Of a stretch of 41,342 bases of DNA, positions 9,501 to 19,304 are shown piece by piece. Location: the NCBI GenBank assembly GCA_902524795.1, contig CABZEU010000012.1, forward strand, positions 1 to 41,342, written 5' to 3'. Within the stretch, counting starts at the first letter, position 1. Every line of letters starts with the position of its first letter. Source of the DNA: an uncultured Pelagibacteraceae bacterium. GTDB taxonomy: Bacteria > Pseudomonadota > Alphaproteobacteria > Pelagibacterales > AG-422-B15. The notes beneath the pieces are model-generated. The model was not told the DNA's origin, made no database searches, and saw only the letters and a list, made by a program, of their open reading frames with translations. The translations under genes were made by a program, and so were the position numbers.

Positions 9501-12500
9501 GCTGTCATTGCTGCATCAATTACTCCAGCGGCAACATCAGGATTATCTGCGACCATCGCGCCAACAACACCGCCTGCAGTGGCAGGTGCCATCTCAGCAA
9601 CCCCGCCAGCAATATCATTAACTAAATTCGGATCAGCTCCAACCATTTCCATTGCAACGCCTGCTGCAACTTGTGGGTTGCCTGCGGCTGCTCCACCAGC
9701 AATGTCTCCAGCCATCTCAGGATTTGCTTCCATCATACCCACAGCAATATCTCCTGCTTGTTGAGGCGCGCCAGCAGCCATACCCCCTGCAATTTCACCT
9801 ACAAAATTTTCAGCCATTTCAGGATTGGCCATGGCAGCATCCATCATAATCCCTGCCATATCACCAGCTATATCAGGATCACCTACTGCCATACCTTGAG
9901 CAATTGCACCAACAGCATTTCCTGCGAAATTATCTACTAGTGCATCAAGTTGTTCAGGGCTCATATCTGGGTTCGCAGTAGCAGCATTCTCAGCAAAGTC
10001 AGAAGCGAAGTCAGGTGCCATTGCAATTTCCATCATGGCACCAGCAACATCGCCCGCAACTTCAGGTGCAGCATTTGCCATACCAGCAGCGGCTGCAGAA
10101 GCAGCAGCAGGGTTTGCCTCCATCATCGCACCAGCAGCTTCAGCGGCAAGTGCCGGGTCAGCTTCTGCTATAGCGCCTGCAACAGCACCAGCTGCTCCAG
10201 GAACATTTTCAGCAACTGCAGCCGCCATATCAGCAGCGCCATCAGGATTTGCTTCAACCATTGCTCCGGCTACATCACCGGCAGCACCAGGAGCCATCTG
10301 TGCTACACCTCCTGCAATATCTCCCATTAATTCTGGATTAGCGTTAACCATATCAGTTGCAACTTGAGCGGCGATGTCAGCATCTCCTCTTGCAACTCCT
10401 CCTGCAATTGCACCAGCAGAGTCAGGCGCAACTTCCATCATTGCCGTTGCAGCTTCAGCGGCTAATTCTGGGACAGCGTCAGCCATACTTTGAGCGGCAA
10501 AACCAGCAGCATCAGGATTAGCTTCAGCCATTGCGGCTGCAGCATCGGTAGCGATCTCAGGTGCAGCTTCAGCCATAGCTCCCATTGCAGCGCCAGCAGC
10601 AAGTGGGTTAGCTTCAGCCATTGCCGTAGCCATCTCTATCGCAGCTTCAGGATTGGCTTCAACCATAGCACCAGCAACATCTCCTGCAGCAGCAGGAGCA
10701 AACTCAGCAACACCACCAGCAATTTCACCAGCGGCGTCAGGGTTTGCAGCGGCCATCGCCGTTGCAATATCTGCAGCTTGTCCAGGGTCACCAGCAGCCA
10801 TTCCGCCAGCAATATCACCAGCAAATTCTGGATTAGCTTCTGCCATCGCACCAGCAACATCTGCAGCTTGATCAGGGGCTGCGGAGGCAATTCCTTGTGC
10901 AATTCCTTGTGCAGCTTTAGGGGCTGCATCCATCATCGCGCCAGCGACGTCACCAGCAATTTCAGGGTTAGCAGTAGCCATGCCTGCAGCAATATCTTTT
11001 GCTAAATCAGGATTAGCAGCGGCCATAGCGCCTGCTGCATCTGCAGCAAGTTCAGGTAATGTATCTGCTATTGCCCCAGCAGTTCCCTCAGCAGCCATTG
11101 GATTAGCTTCAGCCATTGCGCCAGCAACAGCAAGTGCGGCTTCAGGATTTATATCGGCAACGGTATTCATCATGTTATCTGCGGCACCTGGTGCAGTTTC
11201 AGCAAGAACAGCAGCCATAGTTGCTGTCGCTTCAGGATTAGCTTCAATTAAAGTACTAGCAACATCTTCCATTGCAGCAGGAGCACTCATCGCAACTCCA
11301 GTAGCGATGTCTCCGGCCATTTCAGGATTAGCTTCGACCATCGCACCTGCAATTTCTGCAGCAGCATCAGGATTAGCCATTGCCATTCCACCAGCAATAT
11401 CTGCGGCAGCTTCAGGAGCAGCAGCAGCCATCGCATTTGCAGCGTCCGCAGCAAGCTCAGGTGCAGCTTCCATCATACCTTCTGCGGCCATTTGTGCAGC
11501 GGCCGGGTTAGCTTCAGCCATTGCGGCTGCTGCTTCAACAGCAAGTTCAGGATTACTTTCAGCAATTGCTATTGCCATATCTCCAGCCATTTCAGGAGCA
11601 GCTTGAGCGACAGCACCAGCCATAGCAGCTGCAGCTTCAGGCGCAGCTTCCATCATAGCTCCAGCAACATCAGCAACTGCGTCTGGATTTGCATTTGCCA
11701 TTCCACCAACAATTGCGGCAGCGGCATCTGGATTAGCTTCAACTAAAGCGGTAGCAGCTTCAGCGGCAGCTTCGGGTGCTTGAGCAGCAACTCCAGCAGC
11801 GATTGCTCCAGCAGCATCTGGATTTGCTTGAATTAATGCGGCTGCAGCTTCAGCAGCAGCTTCTGGTGCTTGAGCTGAAACAACATTTGCAATTGCACCA
11901 GCGGCATTCGGATTAATAGCAGCCATATCTCCTGCTATGTCTGCAGCTAAATCTGGGTTTGCAGCAGCAACAGTTGCTGCAATATTTGCAACAGCTCCTG
12001 CCATGGCTTCAGGATTAACAGCGGCCATATCAGCAGCAATATCACCTGCGATTTCTGGTGCTGCTTGTGCAACAGAAGTGGCAATTAAAGCGGCGGCGGC
12101 TGGGTTAGCTTCAGCAAGCGAACCAGCAACATCTGCAGCAGCTTCGGGTGCAGCTTCTGCAACACCCGCGGCAATCATTCCAGCTGCTTGAGGGACTGCT
12201 TCTGCTAATGCAGCGGCAGTATCTGCGGCAGCGCCGGGATCAACTTCTACTATAGCGGCAGTAATATCTTGAGCAGCTGCGGGATTAGCTGCAGCCATCG
12301 CAGTTGCAGCAGCAACTGCAGCTTCTGGGTTTGCTTCTACAACAGCAGCCATTGCATCACCAGCAGCAGCTGGTGCAATTTGAGCAACGCCTGTTGCAAT
12401 ATCATTTAAAGCTTCTGGGTTGGCATCAGCCATTGCACCAATAACATCACCAACGGCATCAGGTGCGCTTCTAGCCATTCCCCCTGCAATTGCCGAAGCA

Positions 12501-15500
12501 GCATCAGGTGCAGCTTCAGCCATTGCAACAGCAACGTCAGCAGCCATCTCCGGGTTACCACTTGCAATACCAGCAGCAACCGAGGCAGCAGCTTCTGGTG
12601 CAGCTTCAGCCATAGCGGCAGCAGCTTGAGTTGCTATGTCAGCACTTCCACCGTCAAAGAAACCTGCGTCGGCAACGACAGCAGCCATACCTTGCGCAGC
12701 GGATGCAGCAGCAGCAGGACTAGCTTCAGCCATTGCTGTAGCAGCAGCCACAGCTTGTTCAGGAGCAGACTCCATCAATGCGCCAGCAATATCACCAGCA
12801 GCAGATGGGTTTGCTTCAGCCATTGCAGCCGCAAGTTCGCCAGCAGCTTCAGGATTATTAGAAATAAGTTCAGATGCAACAGATGCAGCAGCGTCTGGTG
12901 CAAATTGTGCAACAGCAGCAGCCATATCAGCCACAGCATCAGGATTAGCCTCAGCCATTGCAGCTGTAACTTCTGCCGCAAATTCTGGATTAGCAGCAGC
13001 TGTGCTTGCAGCGATTTGCGCAGCGGCTTCTGGATTAGCTTCTGCTAAAGCAAGAGCAGCTTCAGCTGCAACTTCTGGATTACCTTCTGCAACACCGGCA
13101 GCAACAATACCTGCTAATTCAGGAGCAGCTTCAGCAATTGCACCAGCAGCTTCAGCAGCTAACTCAGGAGCAGCTTCAGCTAGACCAGCCATTGCTTCTT
13201 GAGCGGCAGCAGGATTTGCTTCAGCCATTGCAGTTGCTAATTCTGCAGCTGCTTCAGGATCTGCGGCAGCCATTGCACCTAATACTTCACCAGCTGTTTC
13301 GGGAGCAACTCGTGCAACCTGCGCAGCCATATCATTATTAAATTCAGCCATATCTTCTGGAGAAACACCAGGAATCTCTGCCATTTGTTCCATCATTTGA
13401 CCAGCAATTTCACCCGCAGCTTCAGGATCAGCAGCGGCAACAGCAGTTGCTATGTTTGCAGTCATCTCTGCCATTTGTGCAGCAGGATCAAAGTCATCAG
13501 AAGCGCCAGGAATATCTGCCATTTGCTCCATCATTGCACCTGCTAATTCTGCAGCTTGCTCGGGAGCAGCGGCTGTAGCTTGTGTCGCAATATTAGTTGT
13601 CATATCAGCCATTTGACCAGCCATATCAAAATCTTCAGGAACATTTGGTATATCAGCCATAACATCCATCATGGCACCAGCTAAATCAGCAGCTCCTTCA
13701 GGATCAGCAGCAACAGCGGTTGCAGCCATGTTAGCTGTCATACCTGCACCAGTCTCAGCTAATGCTTCAGGTTCGATACCTGGTATCTCAGCCATTTGCT
13801 CCATCATGGTACTTGCTAAGTCAGCGGCTCCTTCTGGATCAGCTTGGGTTGCAGCAGAAGCAACATTAGCTGTCATTGCAGCAGCAGCTTCAGCTAAAGC
13901 ACCTTCACTAGCATTTCCTTCAATGCCTGTTGTCATTGACTCAACCATTGCGCTTGCAACCTCAGCGGCAGCTTCAGGTGCAGCACTTGCAACTTGAGTT
14001 GCAATTGCAGTTTGCATTGCTAGAGCTTCATCTTGAGAAAAGTTTTCAGTGTTTGCGGCAACGTTTGCCATTTCCGCTGCAATTTCAGTCGCAGCATCTG
14101 GATTTGCTTGAGCGACACTTGCAGCAATATTTGCTGCAGCTTCTGGAGCAGCTTCTGCCATAGCCACGGCAGCTTCAGTCGCCAATTCAGGTAAAGCTTC
14201 ACTGACTGCTTCCACAGCAGCGCCTGCAGCGGCAGGGTTTGCATCAGCCATTGTTGCGGCGGCCTCTACAGCTTGTTCTGGAGCAACCTCAGCTACAGCG
14301 CTCATCACACCAGCAGCAGTACCTGGTGCGGATTCAGCAACTTGTTCAGCAATATCAGCGACTGCTTCAGGGTTAGCTTCCATCATAGCGCCAGCAATAT
14401 CACCAGCTAAATCTTGCGCAGTTTCAGCTGCAGCACCTTGCACTTCTGCAATAGCTTCTTGACCAGCAGCTTGAGCGTCTGCAATTTGTGCTTGTGCATC
14501 TGCAAGAGTGGCTTGAGCATCGGCAACAATATTTGGATCATCAGAATTTAAATCTGCTTGTGCTTCACTAACAGCATCAGCAAGTCCCGCTTGAACCTCA
14601 GCTACTTGTGCTTGAGCTTCAGCTTGGGCCTCTGCAACCTCAGCTTGCGCATTAGCTTGAGCAGCAACAGCAACACCAGTTGCTATGTCTGCTGCAGCTT
14701 CAGGATCAGCGGCAGCCATTTCGTTTGCTACCTCAGCAGCAACTTCAGGATTACCTTGAGCAACTCCACCAGCAATTGCAGCAGCCGCTTCAGGTGCAGC
14801 TTCTTGCATTGCCATCGCAGCTTCACCTGCTTGTTCAGGAGCTAGTTCAGCCATTACCTCTGCAGCGGCACCGGCAGCAGCAGGCGCAACTTCAGCCATA
14901 GCCGCAGTAGCTTCAACAGCAAGTTCAGGATTGGACTCTATAATTGCCTCTGTTGCAAGAGCGGCGGCGGCGGGGTTTGCTTCTGCAATATCTGCACACA
15001 TTTCAACAGCGCCTTCTGGATTTGACACCATCATTTCTTGAACAATTTCTGCAGCAGCTTCAGGATTTGATGCTGCAGTACCAGCAATAATTTCTGCAGC
15101 AGCGTCAGGATTCATTGCAATCATTTCAGATATAATTTCAGCTGTAGCTTCTTGTGAAGCAGCGAGAGCAGCTTCTTGTCCTGCTTGATTGCTTTCAATC
15201 AGGGCATCTTGAGCTGCTGATTGAACATCTGCAATCTCACCTTGTGCGTCAGCAAGAGCGGACTCAGATCCAGCGCCTGTGGCTTCAGCAAAATCAGCTT
15301 GTGCATCGCCTATTTGACCTTGAGCTTCGGCTTGAATTTCAGCATTTGCTTTCGCTGTTTCTTGATTTACTTCTGCAATTGCAGCTTGAGCAACACCAGA
15401 TGCAACACCAGCAGCTACAGCAGCCGCAGCTTCAGGAGCAGCTTGTGCCATTGCGGTTGCTACTTGAGAAGCAGCTTCAGGATCAGCAGCAGCTACAGCG

Positions 15501-16033
15501 CTTGCAGCTCCACTTGCAGCTGCAGGGTTTGCAGCGGCCATTGAAGCAGCGGCTTCAACAGCATGTTCAGGAGCAGCTTGTGCAACAGCTGAGGCAACAG
15601 CTCCAGCAGCAGCAGGAGTTGATTCAGCAATTGCAGCAGCCATTTCGGCAGCACCTTCAGGATCTATTTGTGTAAGGGATGCGGCAACAGCACCTGCAGC
15701 GGCAGGAGCGTTATTTACAACATCTGATGCAACATCTTGAGCAATGTCAGGTGCAGCTGATGCCATTGCAGCAGCAGTAGCATTTGCGGTTTGTGGCGCT
15801 GCGGCAGCTATTGCTCCAGCGATTTCTGCAGCTTGTTCAGGTATTGCCTGTGCCGTTGCAGATGCAATTTGTGATGCGGCGGCGGGGTTCGCTTGAACCA
15901 CAGCGGCCAACATTTCGTCTGGATTATCATTATTAGCTGCGTAATCTTGTATTAATGCCTGCTGTTCTTCTGGTGAGGCTGCAGCTGCAACCTCCTGAAA
16001 AAACTCTTGAGCTTCTGCTGGAGTTACTGGCAT
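6503..16033 (-). CDS. Giant alanine- and methionine-rich RTX protein, predicted type I secretion substrate
   Basis: A 3176-residue secreted-protein candidate. There is no N-terminal signal peptide. Layout by residue: 1-48 unique; about 49-2355 Ala-rich 15-residue repeats; coiled-coil inserts near 208-299 and 459-540; five 45-residue super-repeats at 685-908; Gln/Met-rich linker 2360-2407; Met-rich region 2408-2856; six NEF motifs 2857-2899; an aromatic stretch and an eight-Gly run, about 2905-2955; six RTX nonapeptides 3001-3056; and a C-terminal domain with ADTFVF and a DFRNDVDKI element like serralysin-type secretion domains. A good Shine-Dalgarno (AGAAAGGA) lies 8 bases before ATG. Ala codons mostly end in A or T although local GC is far above the neighbours, so composition is driven by the amino acids. 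I recognise no family for the repeats. A surface fibre, coat or adhesin is inferred, not shown. Confidence 0.9.
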   Translation of the reverse strand: MPVTPAEAQEFFQEVAAAASPEEQQALIQDYAANNDNPDEMLAAVVQANPAAASQIASATAQAIPEQAAEIAGAIAAAAPQTANATAAAMASAAPDIAQDVASDVVNNAPAAAGAVAASLTQIDPEGAAEMAAAIAESTPAAAGAVASAVAQAAPEHAVEAAASMAAANPAAASGAASAVAAADPEAASQVATAMAQAAPEAAAAVAAGVASGVAQAAIAEVNQETAKANAEIQAEAQGQIGDAQADFAEATGAGSESALADAQGEIADVQSAAQDALIESNQAGQEAALAASQEATAEIISEMIAMNPDAAAEIIAGTAASNPEAAAEIVQEMMVSNPEGAVEMCADIAEANPAAAALATEAIIESNPELAVEATAAMAEVAPAAAGAAAEVMAELAPEQAGEAAMAMQEAAPEAAAAIAGGVAQGNPEVAAEVANEMAAADPEAAADIATGVAVAAQANAQAEVAEAQAEAQAQVAEVQAGLADAVSEAQADLNSDDPNIVADAQATLADAQAQIADAQAAGQEAIAEVQGAAAETAQDLAGDIAGAMMEANPEAVADIAEQVAESAPGTAAGVMSAVAEVAPEQAVEAAATMADANPAAAGAAVEAVSEALPELATEAAVAMAEAAPEAAANIAASVAQANPDAATEIAAEMANVAANTENFSQDEALAMQTAIATQVASAAPEAAAEVASAMVESMTTGIEGNASEGALAEAAAAMTANVASAATQADPEGAADLASTMMEQMAEIPGIEPEALAETGAGMTANMAATAVAADPEGAADLAGAMMDVMADIPNVPEDFDMAGQMADMTTNIATQATAAAPEQAAELAGAMMEQMADIPGASDDFDPAAQMAEMTANIATAVAAADPEAAGEIAGQMMEQMAEIPGVSPEDMAEFNNDMAAQVARVAPETAGEVLGAMAAADPEAAAELATAMAEANPAAAQEAMAGLAEAAPELAAEAAGAIAEAAPELAGIVAAGVAEGNPEVAAEAALALAEANPEAAAQIAASTAAANPEFAAEVTAAMAEANPDAVADMAAAVAQFAPDAAASVASELISNNPEAAGELAAAMAEANPSAAGDIAGALMESAPEQAVAAATAMAEASPAAAASAAQGMAAVVADAGFFDGGSADIATQAAAAMAEAAPEAAASVAAGIASGNPEMAADVAVAMAEAAPDAASAIAGGMARSAPDAVGDVIGAMADANPEALNDIATGVAQIAPAAAGDAMAAVVEANPEAAVAAATAMAAANPAAAQDITAAIVEVDPGAAADTAAALAEAVPQAAGMIAAGVAEAAPEAAADVAGSLAEANPAAAALIATSVAQAAPEIAGDIAADMAAVNPEAMAGAVANIAATVAAANPDLAADIAGDMAAINPNAAGAIANVVSAQAPEAAAEAAAALIQANPDAAGAIAAGVAAQAPEAAAEAATALVEANPDAAAAIVGGMANANPDAVADVAGAMMEAAPEAAAAMAGAVAQAAPEMAGDMAIAIAESNPELAVEAAAAMAEANPAAAQMAAEGMMEAAPELAADAANAMAAAAPEAAADIAGGMAMANPDAAAEIAGAMVEANPEMAGDIATGVAMSAPAAMEDVASTLIEANPEATATMAAVLAETAPGAADNMMNTVADINPEAALAVAGAMAEANPMAAEGTAGAIADTLPELAADAAGAMAAANPDLAKDIAAGMATANPEIAGDVAGAMMDAAPKAAQGIAQGIASAAPDQAADVAGAMAEANPEFAGDIAGGMAAGDPGQAADIATAMAAANPDAAGEIAGGVAEFAPAAAGDVAGAMVEANPEAAIEMATAMAEANPLAAGAAMGAMAEAAPEIATDAAAAMAEANPDAAGFAAQSMADAVPELAAEAATAMMEVAPDSAGAIAGGVARGDADIAAQVATDMVNANPELMGDIAGGVAQMAPGAAGDVAGAMVEANPDGAADMAAAVAENVPGAAGAVAGAIAEADPALAAEAAGAMMEANPAAASAAAAGMANAAPEVAGDVAGAMMEIAMAPDFASDFAENAATANPDMSPEQLDALVDNFAGNAVGAIAQGMAVGDPDIAGDMAGIMMDAAMANPEMAENFVGEIAGGMAAGAPQQAGDIAVGMMEANPEMAGDIAGGAAAGNPQVAAGVAMEMVGADPNLVNDIAGGVAEMAPATAGGVVGAMVADNPDVAAGVIDAAMTANPAAAGAVAGGVLAAVPDGEAAIGIMQDVAAANPEAAGAFAGGIAQANPVAAGEMAGGLAAIDPALAGDMAGAMATANPAAATMVAAGVAEFAPDAVGAIAGSMAEANPAIAGQVAAGMAQFDPGAAAQFAGDLVAANPDMAANIASGMAQLATQGGMADLAGEFMGQMAAANPEMAGMMAAGMTQMMGNQGAAFMADMGDVMGADMAAQLQADMQSQMADMQSMMQSAMQGGDMFMGPMMTGDMMGPADFGGMMDMDMSMLPGMDMAMGPMMGPDPMMMGMGPMMGPDPMMMGMPGMGPMMGPDPMMMGMAGMGPMMGPDPFMMGPDPMMGMMGPDPMMMGMGPMGPDPFMMGPDPMMQLGMNMGMDPMMMMNDPMAAMNMGMDMMMNDPSMMQMGMDFFGGPDNMMNEMMMGMNDMMMGGPMMGPDPMMMGMDPMMRPDPMMMGMDPMMMGGPMMGPDPMMMGMDPQMMMDNMVMMGMDPMMATQMGMMDDPMMGMMQMGMDPMMMGMDPMMGMPMDGYMDPMMMGFDPMDGPMMGQMGMDMMMGMDPMMMGGMPGMGPMGMDPMMGGMPMDGYMDPGMMGGMGMDPMMMGMDPGMMGGMGMDPMMMGMDPGMIGGMGMDPGMMGDPSMMGAMQGMYDMGMQNMGMDPGQMMGMDPGQMMGMDPGQMMGMDPGQMYGNEFMNPGNEFIAQGNEFMNYGNEFFGENEFFEENEFFEEEENAGFPREWGGVQYYDQGSYDAARFYNGVYYINYGDYLAAQGGGGGGGGYEAATVGNDVVYATGSSSNVGTKPGTAYELMDGDDTAGYVNIEVGGMMMDDYIDGNGGNDVIWGGSGSDWLHGNEGNDTLYGNAGNDILIGGNGVDILWGGSGTDVLLGGYVNNPDGMFQSATMNPLTASSDDSTVADTFVFIEGQGGINTNFADFIGDFRNDVDKIAYSQDGGTTFTANPFASGALDISYDSGLNMSAIHKADNSEFIFTTSGDLRLTLNDDDVTTVVT
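6866..7033 (-). repeat. RTX nonapeptide repeats
   Basis: Six nonapeptides of the GGxGxDxLx type (for example [27 protein letters not shown]) at residues 3001-3056 of the giant protein. This is the calcium-binding beta-roll motif that folds after export by type I systems, and it places the protein among RTX type I substrates. Confidence 0.95.
7338..7465 (-). repeat. NEF motif repeats
   Basis: Six NEF tripeptides spaced 6-7 residues apart (residues 2857-2899), first as [21 protein letters not shown], then as acidic ENEFFE copies ending in EEEENAG. They sit between the Met-rich region and the aromatic segment. I know no function for this motif. Confidence 0.85.
7466..8812 (-). repeat. Methionine-rich repeat region
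   Basis: Residues 2408-2856 of the giant protein consist of variations on [15 protein letters not shown] and MMGGPMMGP, with close to half of all residues Met and most of the rest Gly, Pro and Asp. Local DNA repeats are imperfect and mixed in length. Because ATG reads CAT on the other strand, this region creates long false His-rich and Ile-rich ORFs on the plus strand. Confidence 0.95.
7470..7565 (-). repeat. 24-bp tandem repeat, four copies
   Basis: Four head-to-tail copies of a 24-base unit (7470-7493, 7494-7517, 7518-7541, 7542-7565). The first three are identical and the fourth differs only in its last base. Each encodes MMGMDPGQ-type octapeptides in frame. Near-identity at the DNA level points to recent slippage or unequal crossover. 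Confidence 0.95.
8960..15889 (-). repeat. Alanine-rich 15-residue (45-bp) repeat array
   Basis: Well over one hundred units of about 15 residues with consensus [N/A/D]-P-[E/D/A]-x-A-x-x-[I/V/A]-A-x-x-[M/V/L]-x-x-A (residues about 49-2355). The N/D-P-E start is a classic helix N-cap, so each unit probably forms one short helix. Many units pair as 30-residue doublets, one ending GVAxxAP and the next ending AMxEANP, which suggests stacked helical hairpins. Identity is high at the protein level and only moderate in DNA. Confidence 0.93.
13310..13981 (-). repeat. 45-residue super-repeats in the Ala-rich array
   Basis: Five copies (41-47 residues each, residues 685-908), each equal to three 15-residue units. 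The first carries the standard (D/A)PExAAxxA start; the second is changed to [10 protein letters not shown] or a variant; the third reads roughly AxMTANIATxxxA. The first copy (residues 685-731) is the most diverged. Confidence 0.85.
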
Positions 16034-16078
16034 TTAATTATTCCTTTCTAATTTAATCTAACTTTTTCTAATTAATCT

Positions 16079-17416
16079 TTATGATGAAGTATTAAACGTT
16101 CCTTCTTTTTTTGTATTTTCAATCATTGACGGGTCAAGCAAGTTGATCACATCAAGAATTTCATACACAGAAGTTATAAGAGACATACTGTCATCAGAAA
16201 GATCTTTTAATGAGCTTTCTAAAGTTTCCTCAGCAGATAAAACAGCGGCTGCATCAGTTTGGTCAGCGGCTCTTTCTTTTTGCGCAATGGTTAACAATTC
16301 CTGCGCAATCGTTGCTTCATTTTCACTGTAAGATAGCATTGTCCTTGCATTAGAATATTCAATCCAGGCGTCTTTCGCTTTTTTTACAGTATCTCTTTCT
16401 TTAACCGCGAGATCATTAATTGCTCTATCTAATGCAGAACGATCATTTAAATAACCAGGCATTTCCATATAAAATCCTGATATAGGAAATTCAACGGTTA
16501 CCTTCATTTGCTCCTCATGATGAGTACCCCCTGTATGAGAAGCATCTTTTTTATCAGAGTACTTTATTTCCCCGTCTATTGATGGACCAAAACCGGCAAG
16601 TGCGACGTTTAAATCGTTTCTTGCAATATCGACATCCATTCTTGATTTCAATAAATCTCTATTGTTAGAGAGTGCTAACTCGACGGTTGCATCCATAGAA
16701 TTTGGAACCATTGCTAACGCCTCAGGACTCAATCGGGGTTTAACAAGACTACTTGCTTCAACTGCATCAATTTTAAAAAGTTTCTCAAAGGTAAATACCG
16801 CAGATTTAAAACTTTTCTCATCAGTAATTACTGTTTTTTGAGCACTTGCTAATTGTCTTTTAGCTTTCAACACATCGGATGCTAAACCAGATCCTACCTG
16901 AACTCTGATCTCTTCTTGACCGGAAGTGGCCCTTGTATTTTCTTCAGCAGCGACTGAAGCCTCAAGTTTTTCTCCAGCTTTAATTAATCCTAGATATGCG
17001 TCTGCAGCCTCTATCAGTAAATCGTTTCTTGCAGTAATAAAGTCCAACTCAGATTTTTCAGACTCAAGTTGTTTGTTTCTGATACCGTTAAGGGTAGCTC
17101 CAGAGTCCATTATTTTTTGCTTCCATGTCCAATCCCACGTTTTAAAATCTAGTTGGGAGTTAGATGCAGCACCATACTTGTCATTTCTTCCTGCCTCATA
17201 TTTTACTGATAAATCTGGAGCATATGCTAGAAGAGCATCTGTTACATCTCTATCTGCCTCCTCTAATTCTTTTTTTGCATTTACAATATCCTCATGGCTA
17301 TCAAGAATTTGATTAACCATATTTGTTAATGTCTGTGCACTGGCATTTACGAAAGTAAATGAAGCAAATATTGTGATTACAAGAAATTTTTTTAAAATTG
17401 AAATGATTAAAGTCAT
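16079..17416 (-). CDS. TolC-family outer membrane efflux/secretion protein
   Basis: A 445-residue outer-membrane channel of the TolC/AprF/PrtF type. A signal peptide ends near residue 27 (FVNASA-Q). The mature part has the two-fold repeat of long helical coiled coils (about 35-110 and 150-215, then 240-290 and 340-420) with short beta-strand segments between them (for example DLSVKYEAG). It is the first gene of the secretion operon, 45 bases before the giant substrate gene, and should form the exit duct with the ABC and HlyD proteins. A 7-bp hairpin covers its Shine-Dalgarno sequence. The HTGGTHHEEQ loop is a local oddity with no assigned role. Confidence 0.93.
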   Translation of the reverse strand: MTLIISILKKFLVITIFASFTFVNASAQTLTNMVNQILDSHEDIVNAKKELEEADRDVTDALLAYAPDLSVKYEAGRNDKYGAASNSQLDFKTWDWTWKQKIMDSGATLNGIRNKQLESEKSELDFITARNDLLIEAADAYLGLIKAGEKLEASVAAEENTRATSGQEEIRVQVGSGLASDVLKAKRQLASAQKTVITDEKSFKSAVFTFEKLFKIDAVEASSLVKPRLSPEALAMVPNSMDATVELALSNNRDLLKSRMDVDIARNDLNVALAGFGPSIDGEIKYSDKKDASHTGGTHHEEQMKVTVEFPISGFYMEMPGYLNDRSALDRAINDLAVKERDTVKKAKDAWIEYSNARTMLSYSENEATIAQELLTIAQKERAADQTDAAAVLSAEETLESSLKDLSDDSMSLITSVYEILDVINLLDPSMIENTKKEGTFNTSS

Positions 17417-17423
17417 GCTAACT

Positions 17424-17440
17424 ATTCCTTCTTAAGGAAT
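17424..17440 (-). promoter_or_regulatory. Hairpin sequestering the tolC-like gene's ribosome binding site
   Basis: Perfect 7-bp inverted repeat with a 3-base loop: ATTCCTT (17424-17430), loop (17431-17433), AAGGAAT (17434-17440). In the minus-strand transcript the 3' arm contains the AAGGA Shine-Dalgarno, about 9 bases before the ATG at 17416. Folding would hide the site and limit translation of the first gene of the secretion operon. Confidence 0.55.
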
Positions 17441-17468
17441 CTCCCCTATTAAAAATTTACATATATAA

Positions 17469-17497
17469 AGTATCAGTTAATAGTGGCGGTTTTTCAA
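17469..17497 (-). promoter_or_regulatory. Candidate sigma-70 promoter of the secretion operon
   Basis: Minus-strand -35 TTGAAA (17492-17497) and -10 GATACT (17469-17474) with 17-bp spacing, about 50 bases upstream of the tolC-like start. It lies in the 170-base gap after ilvD, the only sizeable gap before the operon. Matches are 5/6 and 4/6 to consensus. Confidence 0.4.
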
Positions 17498-17586
17498 GAA
17501 AATTAGACTCTTTAAAACCTTGAATTTCTTAGGATTCACTAAAATCTAGTTTATTTCGCTATTTTTATTAAAACAATGAAAATCCT

Positions 17587-19302
17587 TTAAATATCTGCGT
17601 AAGTATGCGTTTCTTCCTTTGCTCCTGGATGGGTAACAGCTCCTGATGAGGCGGACCCTACAGTTTTTGAGTATTTCCATAGAGTTCCTGATTTAAAGTC
17701 TGTTTCTCTCTCTTCCCACTTACTTTTTCTCTCTTCCAGAACCCCTTCTGATACATTCAGTTGAATTTCACCTATTTCAGCATCTATTACTATTTCGTCA
17801 CCATCTTGAACCAATGCAATTGTTCCACAAACTGCAGCCTCAGGGGATACATGTCCAACACAAAATCCTCTAGTTGCTCCACTAAAACGTCCATCAGTTA
17901 TAAGCGCTACTTTATCACCCATGCCTTGACCATATATTGCTGCCGTTGTTGATAACATTTCTCTCATGCCAGGTCCTCCTTTGGGTCCCTCATAACGAAT
18001 AACAAACACATCACCTTCACTGTAATTATTATTTTTCACACATTCAAAGGCATCTTCTTCACAATTAAAACAAATTGCTTTACCTTTGAACTTAAGATTT
18101 TCCATTCCTGCGACTTTTACAATCGCGCCATCAGGTGCTAAATTTCCTTTCAGACCTACAACCCCTCCCGTTGTACTTAGAGGATTATCATATGGACGAA
18201 TTACTTCTTGTTTTTTATTAAATTCCACAGTCTCTAAATTTTCTTTAATTGTTTTACCAGTAACCGTTAAGCAGTCTCCATGAATATAACCGCCCTCAAA
18301 TAAAGTTTTTATAATGATAGGTACACCTCCAGCTTCATAAACATCTTTTGCAACATACTGACCACCTGGTTTTAAGTCGGCAAGATAAGGAGTGCGTTTA
18401 AATATTTCGACCACATCATCTAAATTAAATTTGATACCACACTCATGAGCAATTGCAGGTAAATGAAGCCCTGCATTTGTAGAGCCGCCTGTGGCGGCAA
18501 CAATTGTTGCTGCATTTTCAAGAGACTTTCGCGTAACAATATCTCTTGGTCGAATGTTTTTTTCAATCAATTGCATAACTTGCTTACCAGCTTCGTAAGC
18601 ATATTTATCTCTTTCCTCATATGGAGCAGGAGCACCCGAAGAATATGGCAACGCTAATCCAATTGCTTCTGAAACACATGCCATGGTATTTGCAGTAAAT
18701 TGACCACCACATGCTCCAGCGCTTGGACACGCCACGCATTCAAGTTCATGCAATTCTTCTTCGGTCGCATTACCAGATGAATACTTGCCAACTGCCTCAA
18801 ATACGTCAACTACAGTAACATCTTTGCCTTTATATTTACCTGGCAAAATGCTTCCCCCATACATGAAAACGCTAGGAACATTCAAACGACACATTGCCAT
18901 CATTAGACCTGGAAGAGACTTATCGCATCCTGCCAATCCAACTATTGCATCATAACAATGTCCTCTTACTGTAAGTTCAGTTGAGTCTGCAATTACTTCA
19001 CGAGATACCAAGGATGACTTCATGCCTTGATGACCCATCGCAATACCATCGGTAACTGTAATTGTGCAAAATTCTCTTGGAGTACCATCAGCTTCAGTAA
19101 CACCTTTTTTTACTGATTGCGCTTGTCTCATCAAGGCAATATTGCATGGGGCAGCTTCGTTCCAAGTAGATACTACCCCCACAAAAGGCTTACCTATATC
19201 GTCTTCATTCAATCCCATAGCATAATAATATGATCTATGAGGCGCTCTCTCTGGACCAACAGATACGTGGCGGCTAGGTAATTTTTTTTTATCAAATTTC
19301 AT
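17587..19302 (-). CDS. ilvD: Dihydroxy-acid dehydratase
   Basis: Converts 2,3-dihydroxy-isovalerate and its homologue to the 2-keto acids of valine and isoleucine synthesis. Length is 571 residues. Iron-sulfur ligands are visible: Cys53 (EAAPCN), Cys126 in GCDKSLPG, where Lys128 is the expected metal-site lysine, and Cys198 in [11 protein letters not shown]. The start lies 2 bases after the valS stop, so ilvD is co-transcribed with valS, pairing valine synthesis with valine charging. Its stop is followed by the promoter region of the secretion operon. Confidence 0.97.
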   Translation of the reverse strand: MKFDKKKLPSRHVSVGPERAPHRSYYYAMGLNEDDIGKPFVGVVSTWNEAAPCNIALMRQAQSVKKGVTEADGTPREFCTITVTDGIAMGHQGMKSSLVSREVIADSTELTVRGHCYDAIVGLAGCDKSLPGLMMAMCRLNVPSVFMYGGSILPGKYKGKDVTVVDVFEAVGKYSSGNATEEELHELECVACPSAGACGGQFTANTMACVSEAIGLALPYSSGAPAPYEERDKYAYEAGKQVMQLIEKNIRPRDIVTRKSLENAATIVAATGGSTNAGLHLPAIAHECGIKFNLDDVVEIFKRTPYLADLKPGGQYVAKDVYEAGGVPIIIKTLFEGGYIHGDCLTVTGKTIKENLETVEFNKKQEVIRPYDNPLSTTGGVVGLKGNLAPDGAIVKVAGMENLKFKGKAICFNCEEDAFECVKNNNYSEGDVFVIRYEGPKGGPGMREMLSTTAAIYGQGMGDKVALITDGRFSGATRGFCVGHVSPEAAVCGTIALVQDGDEIVIDAEIGEIQLNVSEGVLEERKSKWEERETDFKSGTLWKYSKTVGSASSGAVTHPGAKEETHTYADI

Positions 19303-19304
19303 AA

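Noticed and set aside
6503-16033. Horizontal transfer of the giant gene, based on high GC
   Set aside because: The GC shift is explained by Ala/Gly/Pro content; Ala codons still mostly end in A or T and the flanks show no integrase, insertion sequence or att-like repeats.
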